Source: Paraphysomonas bandaiensis
Taxonomy: Eukaryota; Chrysophyceae
Length of the DNA stretch: 64,000 nucleotides
Direction of reading: 5' to 3'
Assembly (NCBI GenBank): GCA_965644295.1
Contig: CBFFRP010000148.1
Span: 1 to 64,000 of the forward strand
Of this stretch, positions 10,818-21,284 are shown piece by piece. Position numbers and translations under genes: made by a program. How positions within the stretch are numbered: the stretch's first letter is position 1; the number at the start of each line of letters is the position of its first letter. Below the pieces are notes generated by a model. The model saw nothing but the letters and a program-made list of their open reading frames with translations, had not been told where the DNA came from and searched no databases.

Positions 10818-10830
10818 TGGTAGCGAGATG
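10818..10830 (+). promoter_or_regulatory. primer-binding site overlapping the gag start
   Basis: TGGTAGCGAGATG follows the 5' LTR after one base. A TGGTA start is complementary to a tRNA ending in TACCA, as initiator Met tRNA does. The match beyond the first six or seven bases is imperfect. The polyprotein ATG (10828) lies inside this site, so there is effectively no gag leader. Confidence 0.55.
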
Positions 10831-13800
10831 TCAGTTAAAGTTACAAGTTACGACTCAACCGACTCGGATTCGACAACCGACAAGCGAAAGGACTCAATGC
10901 CAAAATTCGATGCGAAGAACTTCTCCAGGTGGCAGAAGAAGTGCCGTGCATGGTTCTATCGCAAGCCTAAGATCGTTTATACTCTACAGAACGATCACCC
11001 AATTGAGCCTGAAGCAGGAGAAAACTCAGATGACGAGGACTACCAGTATCGACTCGAACAGTATCAGGATGCGAAACGATATTATGATGAAGGTAATAAC
11101 TACCTATGGTCAGTCATTACAAGCTCTATCATTGGTCAGAATGAAGAGGCTGAAGGGATTTTGGAGAACGTCCCCGATGGAGACGGTAAAACCGCCTGGA
11201 CGGACTTGCTCAACCACTTCAAAGAAAAAACGACTAACGACGTCATCACTGATCTGATTGGCCAGTTTCAGAGCATAAAAATCAAAAAAGGTCAGTCGAT
11301 AATCAACTTTCTTGACGCTGTCGAAAAGCTCCGAAACAAGCTGATTAATTATGGTCATCGGATAAGTGACCAAGATCTCATATCACGCATTCGACAAGGC
11401 CTGGTATCCAAAGAAAATATGACGTATCGTGAACTGGCGATCAACCTGCAGATGCACCCTATCGATGACTACAAAACACTCATACGCAGACTACGCGGAT
11501 TAGGAAGCTCGTCTGTTGGAATGCTCTTGTCAAGCAACGAAGAAACAAAAACCGACAGTATTCAGCTTGCAGCCTCAAAACCCCCATTTTTCAAAAGTAA
11601 AGTGAATTCCAAGCGCAAAAAGGGGACATCTTTCAGAAACCGTTCCAATAAACCGAAACATGACAAGAGAGCTGACAAAGACATTAAGTGTTTCCGATGC
11701 GATGGAAAAGGACACATCGCTTCAGAATGCAAACACTCATGGGAAAGAATCCAACAGATGAAGAATTCCTCTGGAAACAAATCAACCAGTAGGAAATTCA
11801 AAAAAGTTAGATTCCAGACCCACCAGAGCACTGAAAACGACGACTCCGACCAGTTTGCAGATTATGAAGACAGTGGTCCATTACAACAGAAAGGACGAGA
11901 CTTCGGAGGAGTCGGATATCCAACAAACGACGAAACGAACTTCGTTTTTGATCAAGAAGCCGGAATGGGGACCCTTGATTCTGGCTGCACAGTCTCCATC
12001 ACACCTGAAGCCGGATACATCACCAATTATGAGGAATGCCTCACCGACATTCAAACAGCTAAGTCAGGATCAACTATGACCTCTTCAGGACATGGAAGAC
12101 TTGGTATTATCCCCAAGTGCAAGCACGTGGACCATGCTTCAAGAACACTCGTGTCCATCAGCCAATTAGATGACCTAGGGTATAAAATCTTGTTCGGAAA
12201 CCAATCAGTTGAGATATATAAAGATGACATACTGCTATCAAAGGGTAAGAGAGTTGGAGGCCTATATGAAATTCCGTTAACAGACCTCGGTACTCCTATT
12301 GACGAATCCCACCTTGCTTCAACTGCTTCAGGCCCACTCGCAACCCTAGCACATAAGAGATTGGCACATTCTTCAATTGGACTCATACAGAAAGCTGTAC
12401 AGTCAAAATTAGTAACGGGTATTAAGTTAACGAAGTCGGAGATGAATGCTACTTCTTTACCAGGTGGCCTATGTGATGGTTGTGCTAGTGGTAAATCTCA
12501 TCGCCGAAAACATAGACACGCTATCAGACAAATGCTGCTCAAGCGTGTAAGAAGAGCGAATGAGCTGGGGGAGCTAGTAGTAGCCGATTTTTCTGGACCC
12601 CATGCACCGGAGGCAATCATTACTGGCAACCGTTACATACTCGGGATGACAGATGTAGCTTCCAGACACCAATGGGACTCCTACGGACCAACGAGAGATG
12701 AAGATTTCGTCATCCAATCCATCCAGAAAGTTGTCATGTATCTACATAGTAAAGGCAAACGCCTACAACATTATCATGCGGATGGCGGGAAGGAACTGGT
12801 ATCAAGAAAAGTTCTAGAGTATCTTCAATCAATAGGGGCTACATGGACTTTCAACTCTCCGTATACCCCCGAGGATAACCCATTCCAAGAGCGATCATGG
12901 CGGACAACAAAAGAACGAGCACTCAGCAGCCTTATCGACTCTGGACTCCCACCGAATTTCTGGGAACAAGCCTCAAGGGCGACAATACACATCAAGAACA
13001 GGTTACCGTGTCAAACAGCTAAAGGATTTATGTCTCCACTTCAGTTTATCGAAAACGAAATACCAGACTTGAGTTATGCCAGAATATGGGGATGTAAATG
13101 CTTTGTGAATATCGATTCCAGTCTCCGAAAGAACAATTGGGACAGACATAGCTGGCCTGGGTATTTTATGGGCTATCGAGAGGATGGTCCTGGATATATA
13201 GTCTTTGTTCCCGCATTAAGAGATTTTGTTATATCAGGACATGTATTTTTCAACGAATGTGTCCCACCAGCGGATAAGAGATATTTTAAAGAGATAAATG
13301 AGATCTTCAGAGAGAATGAGACCTCCAGGACAGTAGAAAGTTTCAAATATCTCATAGGTCTAGCTCATGTAGATCCAGACGATGGATTAACATATGTAAC
13401 GACTCAAATAAAGCTCAGAAAAGGATTAATCGCAGCGTATCGTGGTCTAGTCGACGACAGTGGTGACAAGACACGACTCATCCAGCTCGACGACCCTATT
13501 CATGCTGCAGACGTCGAAAAGTACACTGAAGAATACATAGAACTCAAAGCAGTTGGTCTCAAATGTATTACGTCTCGATCGAAAACCCCAATACATAAAT
13601 CCAGCAAATCAGATCAAGACCCCGATACAGTTATTGGATCTCCAGCGCCAGCCGCTACTTCCAGGGGGAGTGGCGAGAATCTCAGACATCATGATGCCGC
13701 GCAGGAGAGAATCAGCAGCCATCGGTGTGAACCTACCCACTCCGATGCAAAGATAGCGAAGACTCGCCCTCCGAAACAATTCAATGGGAATCTAGTGCCG

Positions 13801-15822
13801 AATCCGGCACCACACGGTCAAGTGGATCGTGTGCACCAGCGTATGGCCAAACGCGGTAACAAGTCTGCTGATTCATCGGGAGATTGGAAAAATCAGGGTA
13901 CACCTGAAGGGCCAAGTAAGGTCCGTGCTACAGCAAAACAACAATTTTTAGCTGGTAGAAAGAGTGTTCTCCGAAGCAGGAGAATGGCCAGGAAACGGGT
14001 AATTGTAAATATACACAAACTAGGTGATGGTGTATATACATGTGATGTAAATGCTAAACATGTAGTAAATCATATGGCACATGACACACAATGTATATCA
14101 AAATTACATACAAACAATATTGATATTGTTATGCATGCTATCAGTAATTGCGATGACATTGACGAGCTAACCGATACACCAAAGAGTGTTCAAGATGCTA
14201 TTTCAGGTAAATATAAACAGCAGTGGATCGATGCTATCAATAGAGAAATATCCACTCTTCAGAGGAAAGGGTGCTGGAGATACACTGCGTTACCACCTGG
14301 AGCAAGAGCCATAAAGGGGAAACTCATATTCAAAATAAAAAGAAAACAGAATGATATCAAATTCAAGGCTCGACTAGTCGCACAGGGTTTTACTCAAATC
14401 CAAGGCATCGATTACAATGATACATACAGCCCCGTCGCAAAGGCTACATCACTACGTACAATTATTGCCCTTTCGACTATTATGAAACTCAAATTGCACC
14501 AAATCGATTTCACAACTGCGTACATCAATGCTGACCTCGAAGAGGACATATACATGTATCCCCCTCCTGGCATGGACGTCCCTGACGGAAAAGTCCTCAA
14601 ACTGATGAAAAGCATCTACGGTCTAAAGCAAGCAGGTCTTAACTGGTATAAGTGCTGTACAAATTTTATGCTAGATATGGGTTTCACCAGACTAATATCT
14701 GACCCGTGTATATTCAAAAAGCAGATTAATGGCAGGATTATGCTAATAGCCATGTATGTGGATGATATTATTATAGCATCTACATCCGACACTGATATCC
14801 AACAATTCAAAGACCATTTATCCAAAAAGTTCGAAATTACGGATCTCGGACTCCTAGACTATTACTTGGGCATCTCCATTCATCAAGATTTTGACAAAAA
14901 TATCACGACTCTCAGTCAGGAGCAGTACGTCAGAAAGTTACTGGACAAATTCAACATGTCTAACAGTAAACCCATGTCAACACCTATGTTACTGTCTTTC
15001 AACTATGATTTACATGAATACAATCATCTTTCAGAGTCAAATCAAAGTTATGTTCAGAATTTCCCCTACAAGGAACTCATAGGTTCACTAATGTATCTAG
15101 CTGTATGCACTCGACCGGATATCGCCTATGCAGTCAATACTCTTGCCAGATTTTCTGATATGCCTAATCTAACTACCTGTAATGCTGCGCTACATGTTCT
15201 TAGGTATCTCAAAGGCACTGCTAAGCAAGGATTGATATATTCTGGATCCCACATAACATTGTCAGGATACTGCGATAGCGATTGGGCACGGTGTCACCTC
15301 ACTCGACGGTCCACTACAGCTTTTACATTCTTCATAGGTAATTGTCTTATATCATGGCAATCTCGATTACAGACAACTGTGGCATTGTCATCTACTGAAG
15401 CTGAGTATATGGCTCTATCGTCAGCAGCTCAGGAAGCATTATGGCTACGCTCTTTATTATCCGAAATTGGTTTCAAACTTCCATTCTCAACAACTATTTG
15501 GTGCGATAATAAAGGGGCAGTCCAATTATGTTACAATCCTACTCATCATCGTCGTACGAAACATATTGCGATACGGTATCATTTCATTCGAGAAAATATT
15601 GCCGAAAACCAATTGACTGTTGACCATATTCCCACCACGTCAATGTTAGCCGATCTTCTCACGAAACCACTAGGAGCAACTAATTTTCTTCAATTGCGAA
15701 CTACATTGATGGGGGGAGCTGGGTTCGACATCCCATCCAGCAGCAACAGGAAGCGATCAACAACCTCAGAGACACCTAAATCACAATTAACAAGCCACAA
15801 GCGACCTAGGTGGCTAGTTTGA
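10828..15822 (+). CDS. gag-pol: copia gag-pol polyprotein
   Basis: One uninterrupted frame of 1,664 aa. Order: copia Gag (about 1-280); CCHC zinc knuckle CFRCDGKGHIASEC starting at about 288; aspartic protease with DSG at about 384; GAG-pre-integrase zinc region (LAHKRLAHSS ... CDGC); integrase with catalytic D587, D652 and E688 (D-x35-E). A basic, Ser-rich linker follows. Then the reverse transcriptase with YVDD at about 1310-1313, and RNase H with its first Asp at about 1483 (CDSDWA), STEAEYMAL and ADLLTKPL at the C-terminus. All catalytic residues are present. Gag and Pol share one frame with no frameshift signal, as in most copia elements, so Gag excess must come from another mechanism. 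Confidence 0.97.
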   Translation: MSVKVTSYDSTDSDSTTDKRKDSMPKFDAKNFSRWQKKCRAWFYRKPKIVYTLQNDHPIEPEAGENSDDEDYQYRLEQYQDAKRYYDEGNNYLWSVITSSIIGQNEEAEGILENVPDGDGKTAWTDLLNHFKEKTTNDVITDLIGQFQSIKIKKGQSIINFLDAVEKLRNKLINYGHRISDQDLISRIRQGLVSKENMTYRELAINLQMHPIDDYKTLIRRLRGLGSSSVGMLLSSNEETKTDSIQLAASKPPFFKSKVNSKRKKGTSFRNRSNKPKHDKRADKDIKCFRCDGKGHIASECKHSWERIQQMKNSSGNKSTSRKFKKVRFQTHQSTENDDSDQFADYEDSGPLQQKGRDFGGVGYPTNDETNFVFDQEAGMGTLDSGCTVSITPEAGYITNYEECLTDIQTAKSGSTMTSSGHGRLGIIPKCKHVDHASRTLVSISQLDDLGYKILFGNQSVEIYKDDILLSKGKRVGGLYEIPLTDLGTPIDESHLASTASGPLATLAHKRLAHSSIGLIQKAVQSKLVTGIKLTKSEMNATSLPGGLCDGCASGKSHRRKHRHAIRQMLLKRVRRANELGELVVADFSGPHAPEAIITGNRYILGMTDVASRHQWDSYGPTRDEDFVIQSIQKVVMYLHSKGKRLQHYHADGGKELVSRKVLEYLQSIGATWTFNSPYTPEDNPFQERSWRTTKERALSSLIDSGLPPNFWEQASRATIHIKNRLPCQTAKGFMSPLQFIENEIPDLSYARIWGCKCFVNIDSSLRKNNWDRHSWPGYFMGYREDGPGYIVFVPALRDFVISGHVFFNECVPPADKRYFKEINEIFRENETSRTVESFKYLIGLAHVDPDDGLTYVTTQIKLRKGLIAAYRGLVDDSGDKTRLIQLDDPIHAADVEKYTEEYIELKAVGLKCITSRSKTPIHKSSKSDQDPDTVIGSPAPAATSRGSGENLRHHDAAQERISSHRCEPTHSDAKIAKTRPPKQFNGNLVPNPAPHGQVDRVHQRMAKRGNKSADSSGDWKNQGTPEGPSKVRATAKQQFLAGRKSVLRSRRMARKRVIVNIHKLGDGVYTCDVNAKHVVNHMAHDTQCISKLHTNNIDIVMHAISNCDDIDELTDTPKSVQDAISGKYKQQWIDAINREISTLQRKGCWRYTALPPGARAIKGKLIFKIKRKQNDIKFKARLVAQGFTQIQGIDYNDTYSPVAKATSLRTIIALSTIMKLKLHQIDFTTAYINADLEEDIYMYPPPGMDVPDGKVLKLMKSIYGLKQAGLNWYKCCTNFMLDMGFTRLISDPCIFKKQINGRIMLIAMYVDDIIIASTSDTDIQQFKDHLSKKFEITDLGLLDYYLGISIHQDFDKNITTLSQEQYVRKLLDKFNMSNSKPMSTPMLLSFNYDLHEYNHLSESNQSYVQNFPYKELIGSLMYLAVCTRPDIAYAVNTLARFSDMPNLTTCNAALHVLRYLKGTAKQGLIYSGSHITLSGYCDSDWARCHLTRRSTTAFTFFIGNCLISWQSRLQTTVALSSTEAEYMALSSAAQEALWLRSLLSEIGFKLPFSTTIWCDNKGAVQLCYNPTHHRRTKHIAIRYHFIRENIAENQLTVDHIPTTSMLADLLTKPLGATNFLQLRTTLMGGAGFDIPSSSNRKRSTTSETPKSQLTSHKRPRWLV

Positions 15823-16010
15823 GTTACACGGAGTTTTTACCATTTTTTTTACTTTTATTCAATACATGATGCTGGACTAGAAGGATGGTCTCACAATATG
15901 GCATCTCTGCAGTTCGCTTATTATTGTCTAGTGACTGCTACTCTGGTTTTTACTCTCAGTGTGCATAAGTTCATATTCTCTCTATTATCTACGGTTCACT
16001 GATTATTTCA

Positions 16011-16020
16011 TTGAGGGGGC
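16011..16020 (+). promoter_or_regulatory. polypurine tract of copia element
   Basis: TTGAGGGGGC stands directly before the 3' LTR, where plus-strand DNA synthesis would be primed. The first copia element has the near-identical TTGAGGGGGA at the same place. Confidence 0.8.
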
Positions 16021-16286
16021 GTATTAGGATTCAGCTTAATACATGATTGTATCTGTGAGTTATAATGTTCAATGAAATACACCATGAACTGAATTAGAGA
16101 GAGTATCTGTCGAAGATACGTGATCGTCATCATAACGTCGTCATTATCAGTTACACTTCTAACTATTCCGTTGTGCATGATAGTACGTTCTATATTGTTA
16201 TTCATAATTTTTCACTCTATCGTGTTCATTACTTACACTCTAATAATCACAACATTGTTTTACTATTATAAAGATCAATTCTTTAT
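16021..16286 (+). repeat. 3' LTR of complete copia element
   Basis: Second copy of the 266-bp LTR, apparently identical to 10551-10816. It is followed directly by the TACAC target duplication. Confidence 0.95.
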
Positions 16287-16516
16287 TACACGCCAAATGT
16301 CTTTGATGTTAATGTCATCGTACTAATTATATATTAAGTGTTATCATTGTATCTAACGGGTAACAATATACATTCGTATATCCTAAGCAAGACGCGATAT
16401 GGATTCTATTTCATCTATGATACATCACCTCTGTCAACATCATAACAACAAGTTTGAAGAAACGGCAGAGACAGTGACTATTATCTATCGTGTCAGGCTT
16501 CGAAGAGCAGGGTCAG

Positions 16517-17452
16517 CTAATATTTCTGTGGAGAAGAGCTCCTCTTTATAAGTTCATAGCCCATAGCGAATATGCAGGAGGATATTAGGGTCTGGCAGAG
16601 GCTAGGATAGAGTCCCCTCCAAAGGGCCCCCAATCCTTCTTGTCGCACTAGACAAGTCATTGATCCATGCAACGAGGAGTAACGGGTAGCGCCTGTCATA
16701 ATACGGGCCCTCAATGTATCGAGCGGGTGCACACACACTGTCTCAGCGAACCCTGACACCATGCCACAGATAGCATCTACGTGCACTGCGTCCTCTGTGC
16801 CTGGTCCAAGCAGAGCTGAAACAGTGCGACGACTTGCGCTGTAGGAACACCACCAGATGGAGCTCGACATTACACCTGTGCAAAACGAAGCAGAGTAACC
16901 TCTGTAGAAACCCCGTGCCCCAAAATCCGAATACACGCCTCTAATAGTTTTCAAAAGACCCGTTCGGGACGACGCATTCTGAACTATCATCCGAGCAGCA
17001 ACCACTTCGCCAGGAGTGTAAACGAGTTGAAATAAACAGTTCGCGATAACACCACTGGCAAAAGCTTGTAGCGCATCGACAGCTAATAAAGGAGCCTGAG
17101 GATAATATGAAAAAATTTTAGATCTAAATATTTCTCTGGAAGATTCTGTGGACGAGTAATAGAGAACATTAGCAGGTATGCTCATAACTGATAACGGTAG
17201 CCATCCACGAAACAGTCCTCGCCATCCTATTCTTGCAACCGTACTTGCAAAGCCCGTAGAAAATCCAGTAGCCACACTATTACTGACCATCTTATCCCCA
17301 GTTACTCTGGTTCCAGCTTGCTGTCTTGTTGTGAGGACATAAAAAGGATGTGATAAGAGAGTACCACTTCCTGATGCACATATCAAGAGCACAGCATACT
17401 TAAACTTATCCATACTATTCCATGCAATCCAATTCTCATCAATGTCTTCCAT
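16517..17452 (-). CDS. mitochondrial carrier family protein (SLC25, SLC25A44-like)
   Basis: Single-exon, 311 aa; the start at 17452 (MEDIDENWIAW) fits the family better than the upstream ATG of the open frame. Three carrier repeats of about 95 residues are visible. Repeat 1 has a degenerate signature (SHPFYVLTTR, missing the acidic residue), repeat 2 has TPGEVVAAR and repeat 3 has the canonical HPLDTLRAR. Each repeat ends with a G-[LFA]-[RW]-G-[FL] type motif (GLFRGWLP, GFYRGYSA, ALWRGLYP). The SIWW stretch in the second repeat and the W-D/N-K start resemble SLC25A44, a branched-chain amino acid carrier, but the substrate cannot be settled from sequence. Expected in the inner mitochondrial membrane. 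Confidence 0.85.
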   Translation of the reverse strand: MEDIDENWIAWNSMDKFKYAVLLICASGSGTLLSHPFYVLTTRQQAGTRVTGDKMVSNSVATGFSTGFASTVARIGWRGLFRGWLPLSVMSIPANVLYYSSTESSREIFRSKIFSYYPQAPLLAVDALQAFASGVIANCLFQLVYTPGEVVAARMIVQNASSRTGLLKTIRGVYSDFGARGFYRGYSASFCTGVMSSSIWWCSYSASRRTVSALLGPGTEDAVHVDAICGMVSGFAETVCVHPLDTLRARIMTGATRYSSLHGSMTCLVRQEGLGALWRGLYPSLCQTLISSCIFAMGYELIKRSSSPQKY

Positions 17453-18155
17453 ATTAATATTATATAGAAACACAACTGTGTATATGATAATACAGAGATT
17501 ACTTAGTGCTGAAACATCAGAGATAGAAACAACTTGATAGTGATTTAATTGCACAGATGAATGAGTTAAATGCACTCACAGGTATCGATTATTACAATAC
17601 AATGACTATCTCCACAATAAGATGTGTAAGAGTTGCATATTCACTCTCTCTATATATGTGTGTATTGTACTGCTCCATATTGCCCTGTTAAAGCATGTAT
17701 GGTTGGACATACTGCGTATATAGAGAGACGGACAGACGTACACCGCCATACGTAGAAGGACTACAGGAAGAAAATTACTGGTTCTGTATATTGTTTTTCT
17801 GCACCACATATCGCCCCTCTATATACTGTACGAGAGGACAGTACATCCGTACCTATATATATACGATACGAGTAGTACACTACCGGAGTAGGAATTCCTA
17901 CGACCTAGTGTGATATATAAACGTACGCATATTATCACTTCGCACTTCAATATCCCATATATGGGATATTTGACAACCAATCATTTCACAAAATATCCTC
18001 ATGGAGCTTAGAGAGACACTCAAGAAAAAGTACGCTAACTTACTTGTTGTGTCCATTTCACTTATATCACTTCATTCACTTCATTGAAAGTGTGAAGTAG
18101 TCATATACGTGTTATAGTAGTGGGAGTTTCTATACTTTATAGTGAGTAGAGTAAT
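17453..18155. other. divergent intergenic region
   Basis: Lies between the carrier gene (-) and the zinc-finger gene (+) and should hold both promoters. It contains a perfect 20-bp palindrome at 17950-17969 (arm ATATCCCATA). A set of TATATA runs lies at about 17830-17950, and a TTCACTTCATTCACTTCATT repeat lies near 18060-18085. No long ACAT array here, unlike three other divergent regions in the window. Confidence 0.55.
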
Positions 18156-19013
18156 ATGCCGGCAAGTGGGAAGATGTTGAAGAAGAAGGAGCAGAAGGCT
18201 AATCGTGCTCAGGTACATACTCTATACATACCCATACATACATACATACTCTATACATACCCATACATACATGCCTATATATATACCCATACATACATGC
18301 TTATACATGTACATGCCTATACATGCCTATCGATGTGCATGTGTATACATGCCTATATACATACATGCCTATACATGTACATGTATAGACTTGTACATAC
18401 ATACACGTACATCTGCCATATATATACATACATGTACATGAGTCTTAACATATTAACCTGAAGGGTATTGGAGATGAACAAGGTCGTCTTCCATCAAGAG
18501 TGAAGCCTCAGGAAGTGAAAGCATGCTGCACTCAGTGTTTCATTGAGATCCGCATGACGAAGGTACACATACACACACATACATACATACATATGGAGAT
18601 ATACGTACACTGATATACATACATATACAGCAGAGATACATACATACATATAGATGCATACGTACATACATACATACATACATACATAACTACTAGCTGT
18701 GCATACATACATACATATAACTATGAGCTGTGATTGTATATCAACTAACGGCTTCGATCAGACGAACACAGAGGCTAGAGTTCATGCCCAATCTAAGCAC
18801 CCAGGAGTGGCATTTGCTACATGTTTCCCAGGTCAATACGACCCTACAGCAGAGACAACCACTCAGCCAATAGCTGATCAAGAAAGACAGACAGCAGCTA
18901 ATACAGAGACTGTATCTGCAAAGAAATCTACAAAAAAGAAGAAAGAAGATTTAAGTTTCTTGGATAATGTTCAGACTAATATCGGAGGAGCCAAGTCAAA
19001 GAGCAAGAAGTAG
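18156..19013 (+). CDS. small ZNF706-type zinc-finger protein (three exons)
   Basis: Exons 18156-18212, 18464-18562 and 18762-19013 (135 aa) are joined by GT-AG introns with matching phases. The N-terminus is Lys-rich (KMLKKKEQKANRAQ). The finger is CTQC at the end of exon 2 followed by HAQSKHP in exon 3 and then TCFPG, the C2H2 layout of ZNF706 and plant At2g23090-like proteins. The finger is thus split by intron 2. The C-terminal half is Ser/Thr/Lys-rich with a KKSTKKKKE patch. These small proteins are nuclear or nucleolar, and some act in translation or stemness control, but a role cannot be assigned here. Both introns are longer than others in the window and consist largely of ACAT/TACA repeats. 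Confidence 0.8.
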
Positions 19014-20146
19014 ATCGCCAATGACAGCGTTACTACTTGTTGAAATTAACGAATGAATATCACGAAGAAATGCCTGTGTGTATTTGTTATGATTTTATTT
19101 GTGAAGAATGTTAACGGTGCAATTTTGTGATGAGTGACTAGGAAAATACAATTCTAACCACGTCTTTTATAGTGTACTATTTATATTAATAGTATTGTCA
19201 TACGAGTGTGAATCGTAAACCTATTAAGTCCACGAGTGTAAAAACTCTTATGTTTGTACAGTACGTTTCGATACGATTTCACCCATGGTCTCAATTTATA
19301 TCGTCGTTCGTCGTACTCAGAAATTCGATTTAGTAAAGGTGAATATGATAGCATACAGCATACTGTACTCTTCTTGTACTTGTTTTACTCCACGAAGAGT
19401 AAGAATAAACAGTTTATATATTATGTGAATCGTATATACGGTTGCCCCATTTCAAGGGCCTGCCCATGTGTAGCGGTTGTGCAAGCTCCAAAAAGAGCTA
19501 TAAAATTTATTTTCCTTAGTGCACGGCTCTTACTTGGTAAATTCATGTCTGATTCAACGTTTACACTTTCCATCGTAACAGTTTGGGCACAAGGTACCAT
19601 ATGAAGCAATTTTGTTCCCACTTTTTTGTGCTCATCCTTTTGTCCAAAATAAATGATTTTTTTAGTATTACCTAGGAACCAATTGTACAAACGTTTACCT
19701 GTTTGAGAAAATGATTATAACCTACGCCATCATAATCAGTTTCAGCAGTGTCAAAGTTTGGACTGCAGCGGTCTGAAATCTTTCTGACTATAAACGACCA
19801 CTATAAAAATGCCACGGATGCCCTTGAGGTGGACCCTGCTGCCCCGAATGCCTGTTTATTCGTCAAGGCCCAAAAAGGCATCTATACAAGTGACACTAAT
19901 TAGTGTCCCTCGTATCACACGAGCGGTAGGCTATGAGTGGGCAGAACAATATCTGCTGACTATATTATATGGGGCTCACGTTAGTTTCCGGGAGATACCT
20001 CTACTTATCCCCCAGAACACCACGAAAAGGTGCGAGTCCGACATTGTTGAGAGAATATAAAGACAAACATTATTCAATAATAATTATTGTGATCATACCT
20101 GTGCAATATGTATGTGACCATCTCCTTGTTGTGAATCAACTTCTAG
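19014..20146. other. intergenic with transposon debris
   Basis: No intact gene. At about 19600-19800 the minus strand carries a segment also found on the plus strand at about 45660-45800. The shared codons read VRKISD, NFDTAETxYDG and a spliced-looking AACAG/GTAAACG junction. On the minus strand it runs on into a 90-codon open frame (19690-19421) whose family I do not recognise. It abuts a partial copy of the R1 repeat, so it may be internal coding sequence of the element that carries R1. Confidence 0.5.
19805..20060 (+). repeat. dispersed repeat R1, partial copy
   Basis: Closely similar to 53005-53265 and 54107-54367. It shares GGATGCCCTTGAGGTGG, GTGACACTAATTAGTGTC, GAGTGGGCAGAACAATATC and CCCAGAACACCACGAA, with scattered substitutions. 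No gene is convincing in it. Confidence 0.85.
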
Positions 20147-20738
20147 CAGGGCTAGGAAAAAATATATTGTATTGAAATACATTGTACAATATATATCTCC
20201 GTTCAGACAGTAATTGCAACAATACAGAGGATGATGAAGCTGATGTAGGCTATGTATGAAGTTCTTCAGTCAGCTCAAAAATTAAGAATCAAAAAGTTGA
20301 AATATATAAGTACAGGTCCACGACGCATGTAGTGTGTACTTCCAATACAGTGCAGCTAAACTTATTATACCAGTGTTGCGCAAAAGTATTCTACTACACT
20401 TACTATTATGCTATTGTTTATAAAAGCTAATCGACAGTTGTGGCCGAATGCAAGCATATTTCAATTAGTTCTGGATGAATATGGTACGTCACCGATGGCT
20501 CACAGAGGATGAGGACGAGGTGGATTCTATAAGTAGTAGTGGGTTTTTAGTTGTCATGTATCTTAATGACTACTACTAGAAATGGAATCTATGGATGTGT
20601 ATACTTACTGATTAGTCATACTAATATATTGCAATATATTGTAATTGTATTGTTGAGCGTGCTTAAAATCTCCATCAATACTATTGATGGAACGCTATCT
20701 AACAATAGTATTGTAATATATTGTTTCCTAGAGCCCTG
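20147..20738. mobile_element. hAT-type deletion derivative (older copy)
   Basis: 592-bp element with inverted ends CAGGGCTAGGAAA... and ...TTTCCTAGAGCCCTG, the latter with a small insertion. It is flanked by ACTTCTAG and CCTTCTAG, an 8-bp target duplication with one mismatch. The interior shares long stretches with the element at 51212-52009, including the remnant of the transposase C-terminus. It is decayed relative to that copy. Confidence 0.85.
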
Positions 20739-21284
20739 CCTTCTAGATACAAGTTCATATATATACAGCTGCTCCAACTTCGGTGCAGTCTGTAACTTGC
20801 TTCTTTGTTACATCCATAGGGGGGTTCACCCCATTCCGTTGAGTTGAACGATGACCACAAACACTAGATGTCTAGGTAAAATAGCGAACTGATTACTCAG
20901 CTCCACCAATTCGTAATGGGTTTCACCTCAAAATCGCACTATTAATTTAGATATCTATTCTCTATTCTCTGGCTAACAATTCTTTATCAGTGTCATCGTA
21001 AATAAGCTTCAAATTAATCAAAAACCTAAGGCTAATTTCTATTTAAAAATATATATCGAGTACCGCTCTTAACTATTTTCGTTCATTATGTACCATGTCT
21101 ACATAGACGTATTACAATGCACGAAGTACTTGTACTCGATTGGAAGAATTAGCGGACAGCACAGATATAAGAGCTTATATTTACTAATGGAAATAGTTAA
21201 TCAAAAGCTACATGTATTTTCATTTGACGTGCATACATAGCTAACAGCCGACATTCGCAATCGCGTGGTTATGTACCCTACTAA
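20739..21284. other. intergenic, 3' flank of WASHC2
   Basis: AT-rich spacer with no gene, repeat or RNA that I can recognise. It presumably contains the 3' UTR of the minus-strand WASHC2 gene. Confidence 0.55.

Larger units (their letters stand above)
10551..16286 (+). mobile_element. complete Ty1/copia LTR retrotransposon
   Basis: A 5.7-kb element with two LTRs of 266 bp that look identical base for base. It carries a single intact gag-pol ORF and a polypurine tract before the 3' LTR. A 5-bp target duplication TACAC flanks it (10546-10550 and 16287-16291). Identical LTRs and an intact ORF point to recent insertion and probable autonomy. Confidence 0.97.
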
